Shown here piece by piece: positions 20,912 to 24,612 of a stretch of 24,612 nt of DNA. A program made the translations under genes and the position numbers. Each line of letters opens with the position of its first letter. The first letter of the stretch is position 1. A model generated the notes under the pieces. That model had not been told where the DNA came from. It saw only the letters and a program-made list of their open reading frames with translations, and did no database searches. Source of the DNA: an uncultured Nitrososphaera sp. (GTDB lineage Archaea; Thermoproteota; Nitrososphaeria; Nitrososphaerales; Nitrososphaeraceae); contig NZ_CAMLDP010000020.1 of the NCBI RefSeq assembly GCF_946478925.1, positions 1 through 24,612 of the forward strand, written 5' to 3'.

Positions 20912-20954
20912 GCCTGCAACGCGGAAGCTGCAGGCCGCCGCAGAATATCCTCTG
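20912..20954. terminator. Bidirectional terminator between convergent genes
   Basis: GCCTGCA (20912-20918) and TGCAGGC (20929-20935) form a stem with a 10-base loop. A-rich sequence (about 20896-20905) lies on one side and a T-rich tract (about 20956-20970) on the other. The gene at 20438 (plus) and the one at 20967 (minus) converge here, so the hairpin can serve both. Confidence 0.55.
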
Positions 20955-20966
20955 CATTTTATTATT

Positions 20967-21845
20967 TTATTGCGCTCCAACCGGAGGCAGCGCGAACGTA
21001 TCAGAGACAGGGGCAGGCAGGTCGGCATCGTTTACTGCGACTATTGAAACTCGGATGTTGTATGTATCATCGTTTATTAGCACGGGGCCTTGGATGTGAT
21101 ACGCGCCGTCGCTTGCGACCCCTTCGTTGTCCGTTAGGTCAGGCCCCCAGCTGACAAACTGGTCGGTGCTGTTCGTTGTTGATATGGCGGGCACAAGCTC
21201 CAAGTCCAGTATGCCGTCTGAATCGTCAAACTGGTCGCTGTAAAGGGTCGATGTTGAATTCGAAATGGTCACGTTGTACGTGAGACTCAGATCTGGCGGG
21301 ATTACGGCGGCGCTCTCGTGCGGCACGAACGACAGCGTCACCCTTGCCAGCTTGCTCGGGCTAAACGGCAGCGCGTTTCCGCCAATCAGCATATCCATGT
21401 TGCTTCCCTGCTCGAAACCACTTCCCACTTTTATCCTACCCTTTGACGACGGGTTTGCGCTGTCGTGGTAATCGTAGGTTCCCGGCACACTGAACGTGTG
21501 CGTGAAAAAGCCTCCGGGGGCTATCAATCCCGAGTCAAACGCGGCCCCTTGCGGGGCGGAGCTTTCCACAGTAACAGAATGCTCTGACTGGTCGTCGTTG
21601 AACCATACGACGGTCATGCCGGTTGGTATTGAAATCGTTGTAGGCTGGAATGGCGCAACGCCTAGGTCCGTGAACGGAATCCTGACCGCATACGAGGGGT
21701 CTTCTCTTGCCTGGGAGTAGCCCGGCTGGGGGTTGAACGTTGTTGTTTGCGAGAACGCGCTCTGGACTGGCGCCGCGGACAGCGTCGTAACAAGAATCGC
21801 AGCGACTACAACAGCAACTGCGCTACTGTACCTGAGATCGAACAT
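20967..21845 (-). CDS. Secreted cupredoxin-like protein lacking most copper ligands
   Basis: This 292-aa protein has a Sec signal peptide (hydrophobic 8-24, cleavage probably near 30-33). Residues about 60-140 form a cupredoxin domain: TGMTVVWFNDDQSEHSV with His89, then FTHTFSVPGTYDYHDSANPSSKG. In amicyanin-type blue copper proteins the last segment carries Cys-x2-His-x2-Met. Here those positions appear to be Asp128, Asn131 and Ser134, so only the first His remains and type 1 copper is unlikely to bind. Residues 150-292 form a second beta-rich domain (LSLTYNVTISNSTST..., DNEGVASDGAYHIQGPV) with NxS/T sites. It is probably a cell-surface protein descended from the blue copper proteins abundant in thaumarchaea. 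A CTTATAGG box (21868-21875, minus strand) sits about 27 bases upstream of the ATG. Confidence 0.82.
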   Translation of the reverse strand: MFDLRYSSAVAVVVAAILVTTLSAAPVQSAFSQTTTFNPQPGYSQAREDPSYAVRIPFTDLGVAPFQPTTISIPTGMTVVWFNDDQSEHSVTVESSAPQGAAFDSGLIAPGGFFTHTFSVPGTYDYHDSANPSSKGRIKVGSGFEQGSNMDMLIGGNALPFSPSKLARVTLSFVPHESAAVIPPDLSLTYNVTISNSTSTLYSDQFDDSDGILDLELVPAISTTNSTDQFVSWGPDLTDNEGVASDGAYHIQGPVLINDDTYNIRVSIVAVNDADLPAPVSDTFALPPVGAQ

Positions 21846-22091
21846 GAACAGTAAAGCACCGTATCGCCTATAAGCATGAGAGGAGCGACGTACTGGTGGC
21901 TGCCTACCAGCAAAAGCAAAGTTCGCTCGTCATAGACTGTACGTCGCCTCTTTGTGTACCGTAAAAATCCAAGCTAACTTATCACCAACCGGGCAAGTAC
22001 ATGCAGGTTGTCTTGGTTTTTTTCAGTTAACGAAGTTAAGGCAGGCATTAATTGGCTCCAAGCGTAGTTAACGTAGATGATGCGCTGATCC

Positions 22092-22772
22092 ATGGAGAAA
22101 AGATTCCTGTTTGGTCTTGGCGCCGGCTGCTGCGCCTTGGTAATTTTCCTCGTGCTGGTGCCGTTTTCGTCTCATCACCCTCACCGGCTCATCGCGGTTA
22201 TCAGGCCGACATTCACTTTTGCAGCCTACCAGCCCCACGGGTTCTACGATTATTACCGGGGAAACTGCAAGGCACGCTGCCTGACGGTGCCGCTGAACCC
22301 AAGAGAGCGCACGGGCACGATGGAATACGCAGGAAGCAACAACGCCCTAAAGAAGATAGAGTCGCTTGGAATCAGCGATGTGCTGACCGACGAGCAGGTC
22401 GCCAAAAACCCCTCGATTCTGACAAACTACTCAAAGATCATAGTCCTTCACAACGAGTACGTGACTCAGGCAGAGTTTGACGCGATAACCCGCCACCCTA
22501 ACGTCCTATACCTGTACCCAAACGCCCTCTATGCGCTGATTTCGTACAATCCGACAGCCGGAACGATAACCTTGGAAAGAGGCCACGGCTATGGCGGCAT
22601 AAACGAAGCCTTTGGCTGGAAGCCATCGATGAGCACGAAAGACGAGTACAACACCAGCTGCAAGAACTGGCAGCTTGAAAAGGCGGTAAACGGCGTCGTC
22701 CTGAACTGCTATCCCGAGTCTGACATACTGCACGACGCAAAACTGTGGCTCGTGATTGCGAACAAGAACTAG
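22092..22772 (+). CDS. Membrane-anchored conserved protein of thaumarchaeal type, unknown function
   Basis: This 226-aa protein has one N-terminal hydrophobic helix (about 5-25). An extracytoplasmic region follows, containing NPSILTNYSKIIVLHNEYVT, HPNVLYLYPNALYA, TITLERGHGY and a Trp-rich end (INEAFGWKP, LWLVIAN). The pattern resembles a family I associate with thaumarchaeal surface proteins, but I cannot name its activity. Cys residues at C59, C63, C193 and C206 may form disulfides. The start at 22092 is fixed by an in-frame TGA at 22086. A TATA-like CATTAATT (22046-22053) predicts transcription start near 22075. There a three-codon reading frame ATG-ATG-CGC-TGA (22077-22088) precedes the gene. 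Confidence 0.7.
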   Translation: MEKRFLFGLGAGCCALVIFLVLVPFSSHHPHRLIAVIRPTFTFAAYQPHGFYDYYRGNCKARCLTVPLNPRERTGTMEYAGSNNALKKIESLGISDVLTDEQVAKNPSILTNYSKIIVLHNEYVTQAEFDAITRHPNVLYLYPNALYALISYNPTAGTITLERGHGYGGINEAFGWKPSMSTKDEYNTSCKNWQLEKAVNGVVLNCYPESDILHDAKLWLVIANKN

Positions 22773-22860
22773 CCGTTGGTGCAGTTGCGCATCTCAGAAA
22801 TCAAAATTTCATCGGCTGGACATAAGCGGCTGCAGTCGGCCCGGATAACCTCTATGGTGC

Positions 22861-22875
22861 GTCTATACTATAGAC
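22861..22875. promoter_or_regulatory. Short palindrome before the hydrophilin-like gene
   Basis: GTCTATA (22861-22867), C, TATAGAC (22869-22875) is a perfect 15-bp dyad. It lies about 50 bases upstream of the GTTAATAT box (22924-22931) of the next gene. It could be a regulatory site or the end of the preceding transcript. Confidence 0.35.
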
Positions 22876-22951
22876 TTGTACATTTCAATTTATTGGAATC
22901 TGTGTTGCAAATCTTGCTAACTCGTTAATATTATGGCTTCCAAGTCACCAC

Positions 22952-23257
22952 ATGTCAGAAGAAAAAAGACAATATGAAGAAGGTGCTGCAGGAACTGACA
23001 CAGCAAAAAAGAAAAGTGATCCGCTAAAAGATTCCCAAGGCAAAGAGCCGATGACTCCTGCCAAGATACAGGAGCACGAGCCCACTGCCGTGCAGCGAGA
23101 TTCCTCTGACCAAAAGATCGTTGAAAAGGGTCAGGAAGGGACCGACCCGGAGCGGGCAAAGGAAATAGCCCGGAGCAAGGGAATGGCAAAGGGAACGGCG
23201 GGCGCATGGAAGACCGGCGACGAATACGAGCAGGGCTCCGCTGGTACGAGCTCGTAA
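22952..23257 (+). CDS. 101-aa hydrophilin-like disordered protein
   Basis: The product is almost entirely polar. Glu, Lys, Gly, Ser, Thr and Gln dominate and no hydrophobic core is seen (MSEEKRQYEEGAAGTDTAKK ... AKGTAGAWKTGDEYEQGSAG). Such composition is typical of hydrophilins and LEA-like proteins, which stay unfolded and protect other molecules during drying, cold or osmotic stress. No LEA repeat is visible, so this is a composition-based label only. GTTAATAT (22924-22931) stands 21-28 bases before the ATG, which fits a leaderless mRNA. Confidence 0.7.
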   Translation: MSEEKRQYEEGAAGTDTAKKKSDPLKDSQGKEPMTPAKIQEHEPTAVQRDSSDQKIVEKGQEGTDPERAKEIARSKGMAKGTAGAWKTGDEYEQGSAGTSS

Positions 23258-23354
23258 AATAAATAAAATCAGTCAAGCGGTGCAGAGCTCCCGGTGCGAC
23301 CGGTAGCTTTGCATATTTTTCTGTCTCTTGCGCTTTTCAAAAAAACTACGCGAC

Positions 23355-23363
23355 TCATTATAT
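23355..23363 (+). promoter_or_regulatory. TATA-like box deciding the start at 23385
   Basis: CATTATATT (23355-23363) lies 22-30 bases before the ATG at 23385. The longer frame from 23328 would read through this promoter. Confidence 0.5.
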
Positions 23364-23384
23364 TCAGAATTGCATAACTACTTC

Positions 23385-23780
23385 ATGTTAGACATTCTCA
23401 AAAAGAACAAGCGAGGGTACCTATGGGTCACACTCGGCTTTTTCCTTGTCAGTCTAGCCGTTCACTGGACTTTTGCATGGTTTGCGTACGTCCAAGCGCA
23501 GCGGGAGCACAATCAGCCTATAGAGACAAGCGGCTACATTTACGAGACCGTGCGCGACACGATGGAAAATTGGCAATCTGAATTCCTGCAGCTGATATGG
23601 CAGGTCGCGGGCCTTTCGTTTCTATTGTACGTTGGATCTCCGCAATCCAAGGAATCAAGCGACAGAATGGAAGCAAAGATCGACCTGCTTGCCAAGAGCC
23701 TAAAAGATCTTGCAGAGAATCCAGAGAAAGTGAGGAAAACGCTAAACGAAATCGACGAAAAGTATTACAAAAACAAATGA
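23385..23780 (+). CDS. DUF6766-like small membrane protein
   Basis: The product is 131 aa from the ATG at 23385. It has two hydrophobic helices (about residues 12-38 and 70-85). Between them is YVQAQREHNQPIETSGYIYE then MENWQSEFLQLIWQVAGLSF. The W-x-SEFLQ stretch in the second helix and GSPQSKE at its end recall DUF6766 proteins, which are membrane proteins of unknown function. The C-terminal 40 residues are a charged helix (MEAKIDLLAKSLKDLAENPEKVRKTLNEIDEKYYKNK) and probably cytoplasmic. The start follows the TATA-like box. Confidence 0.75.
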   Translation: MLDILKKNKRGYLWVTLGFFLVSLAVHWTFAWFAYVQAQREHNQPIETSGYIYETVRDTMENWQSEFLQLIWQVAGLSFLLYVGSPQSKESSDRMEAKIDLLAKSLKDLAENPEKVRKTLNEIDEKYYKNK

Positions 23781-23820
23781 CTGGCTGACTGACCGACTGG
23801 CCTGAACCGATTTGCCAGAC

Positions 23821-23855
23821 GCGGCAAAAAGCCTACATCCATGCCGCCCCTTTTT
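23821..23855 (+). terminator. Hairpin and T run after the DUF6766-like gene
   Basis: GCGGCA (23821-23826) and TGCCGC (23842-23847) can pair across a 15-base loop. They are followed by CCCT5 (23848-23855), about 40 bases downstream of the stop. Confidence 0.45.
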
Positions 23856-23876
23856 CCTGACTTTACTTGGAGTTGT

Positions 23877-24374
23877 CTAGCGCGTCGCTGCCCAGTGGTA
23901 TGCATCTTCTGAATCAAAGTGGGCGGTACAGTTGCTTCCGTCGTCTAATGTGTACGTGATCTCTAGCGCAAACAGGTTTCCCTTGCTCTTTGGATGCCAC
24001 GATCCCGACCTCTCGTAATCGATGGTTCCCCCTTCCACCCAAGTGACAGGAATCCCTATTACTCCTGCCCACCAGCCTGAATGATCACCGTCGCGTGCAA
24101 GGCTAGCCAAAAGCGAGGTCTTGCGCTTCAGTTTGCTTGACCCTTCCACGTTGTCCAGGTGTTCTTGCTTTGCCTTGTTGACAAGTTTCACTACGACTGC
24201 CCTGACCTCTTTTTCTCTCTTCTCGTCGCCGCCCAGTTTTATCGTCAGCACCAGCCTTCCAGATTCAAGCGAATTGAGTGACTCTGCAGGGGCCGGTGTG
24301 CACTCAAAGTCGACGCGGTACGGGCACGAAGCCGTGTCGCTGGAATCAGTACCGTTCCATTGCGCGTCTTTCAT
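23877..24374 (-). CDS. 165-aa soluble protein, unrecognised
   Basis: No family is recognised. The chain is mixed alpha/beta with a charged middle (GGDEKREKEVRAVVVKLVNKAKQ) and an aromatic C-terminal half (HSGWWAGVIGIPVTW, GSWHPKSKGNLFALEITYTL, SEDAYHWAATR). Cys are few (C17, C25 and one near residue 150). The pattern of strands in the C-terminal part suggests a beta-sandwich or lipocalin-like fold. There is no signal peptide or membrane helix. It is convergent with the DUF6766-like gene and divergent from the partial gene at 24509. Confidence 0.65.
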   Translation of the reverse strand: MKDAQWNGTDSSDTASCPYRVDFECTPAPAESLNSLESGRLVLTIKLGGDEKREKEVRAVVVKLVNKAKQEHLDNVEGSSKLKRKTSLLASLARDGDHSGWWAGVIGIPVTWVEGGTIDYERSGSWHPKSKGNLFALEITYTLDDGSNCTAHFDSEDAYHWAATR

Positions 24375-24508
24375 ATGCTAAGATAGGTTGTTTGAACCTT
24401 AAAGACAATCGAAAACTGACCCCGACCGTTGCCAAGGCTTGCTTTCTACAAGGCGCTCGCGCCTTTTTGTTCACAACTGTTTTAGATTATAATTGGCATA
24501 TTAAGGAC

Positions 24509-24612
24509 ATGATGGCCAAGCACGAAACTACCAAGCTTACAAACTCTACATACGACATAATAAGGGCTCTCGAAAAGGACGCAGATTTTCTCTATTCTAC
24601 CGTCGACAAGTA
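24509..24612 (+). CDS. N-terminal part of a protein of unknown function (runs off the right edge)
   Basis: ATG 24509 and ATG 24512 open a frame that continues to the window end. It reads MMAKHETTKLTNSTYDIIRA then LEKDADFLYSTVDKY. It looks like the start of a helical protein, 34 codons seen. GATTATAAT (24485-24493) is a good TATA-like box, and AAGGA (24503-24507) could act as a weak ribosome-binding site. The visible part shows no diagnostic motif. Confidence 0.55.
   Translation, partial: MMAKHETTKLTNSTYDIIRALEKDADFLYSTVDK

Noticed and set aside
23781..23805. Short GACTG/CTGAC direct repeats after the DUF6766-like gene
   Set aside because: The units are too short and irregular to call an array or an attachment site.
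1..24612. Search for tRNA, rRNA, CRISPR arrays and transposases
   Set aside because: I found no cloverleaf-like gene, no regular repeat-spacer pattern and no transposase motif by eye. Small structured RNAs could still be missed without a covariance search.

Overview
The window reads as soil-type ammonia-oxidising thaumarchaeon DNA, most likely the Nitrososphaera group. This is inferred from the gene content and moderate GC; no database was searched. Supporting signs are an ESCRT-III/CdvB division protein, an archaeal TOPRIM-type topoisomerase I start, a thiolase next to a DUF35 OB-fold protein, a class II (B12) ribonucleotide reductase, a secreted protein with a VPEFP C-terminal anchor, a thioferritin-like DPSL protein and several small proteins of thaumarchaeal appearance. 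Most genes have an AT-rich TATA-like box about 25-30 bases before the start codon, so many transcripts are probably leaderless. This was used to choose several starts, including GTG and TTG ones.

Layout. Positions 1-2346 hold the start of topA (minus), a divergent thiolase + DUF35 operon, and a convergent membrane-anchored protein. Positions 2437-3325 hold a tiny zinc-ribbon protein and a CdvB-like ESCRT-III protein. Positions 3448-8629 form the most striking block. A 712-aa protein joins an ArsR-like HTH, an ATP-cone and a catalytically dead anaerobic-RNR (NrdD)-like body, and lies directly upstream of the class II RNR gene nrdJ. Positions 8710-13040 hold an SDR oxidoreductase, a 46-aa protein, a surface-anchored protein, a xylose-isomerase-like TIM barrel and NAD synthetase.

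Positions 13077-15861 hold a glutaredoxin-like protein without CXXC, followed on the minus strand by a Rieske protein, a DPSL protein, a winged-helix regulator and HtpX. Positions 16060-18512 hold small membrane proteins, a zinc-binding protein and an MscS-type channel. Positions 18640-20866 hold an unrecognised 547-aa protein and a 142-aa basic protein. The remainder holds a cupredoxin-like secreted protein that has lost most copper ligands, a membrane-anchored conserved protein, a hydrophilin-like protein, a DUF6766-like membrane protein, an unrecognised protein and a partial gene at the right edge.

Functionally the window is mostly chromosomal housekeeping (dNTP and NAD synthesis, division, topology, protein quality control) mixed with redox and stress genes and surface proteins. 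I saw no CRISPR array, transposase, rRNA or tRNA. The best candidate for an undescribed system is the HTH-ATP-cone-NrdD-like protein with nrdJ. It could be an archaeal counterpart of NrdR, using a dead RNR fold as nucleotide sensor. Several inverted repeats sit at or near promoters and are listed separately.
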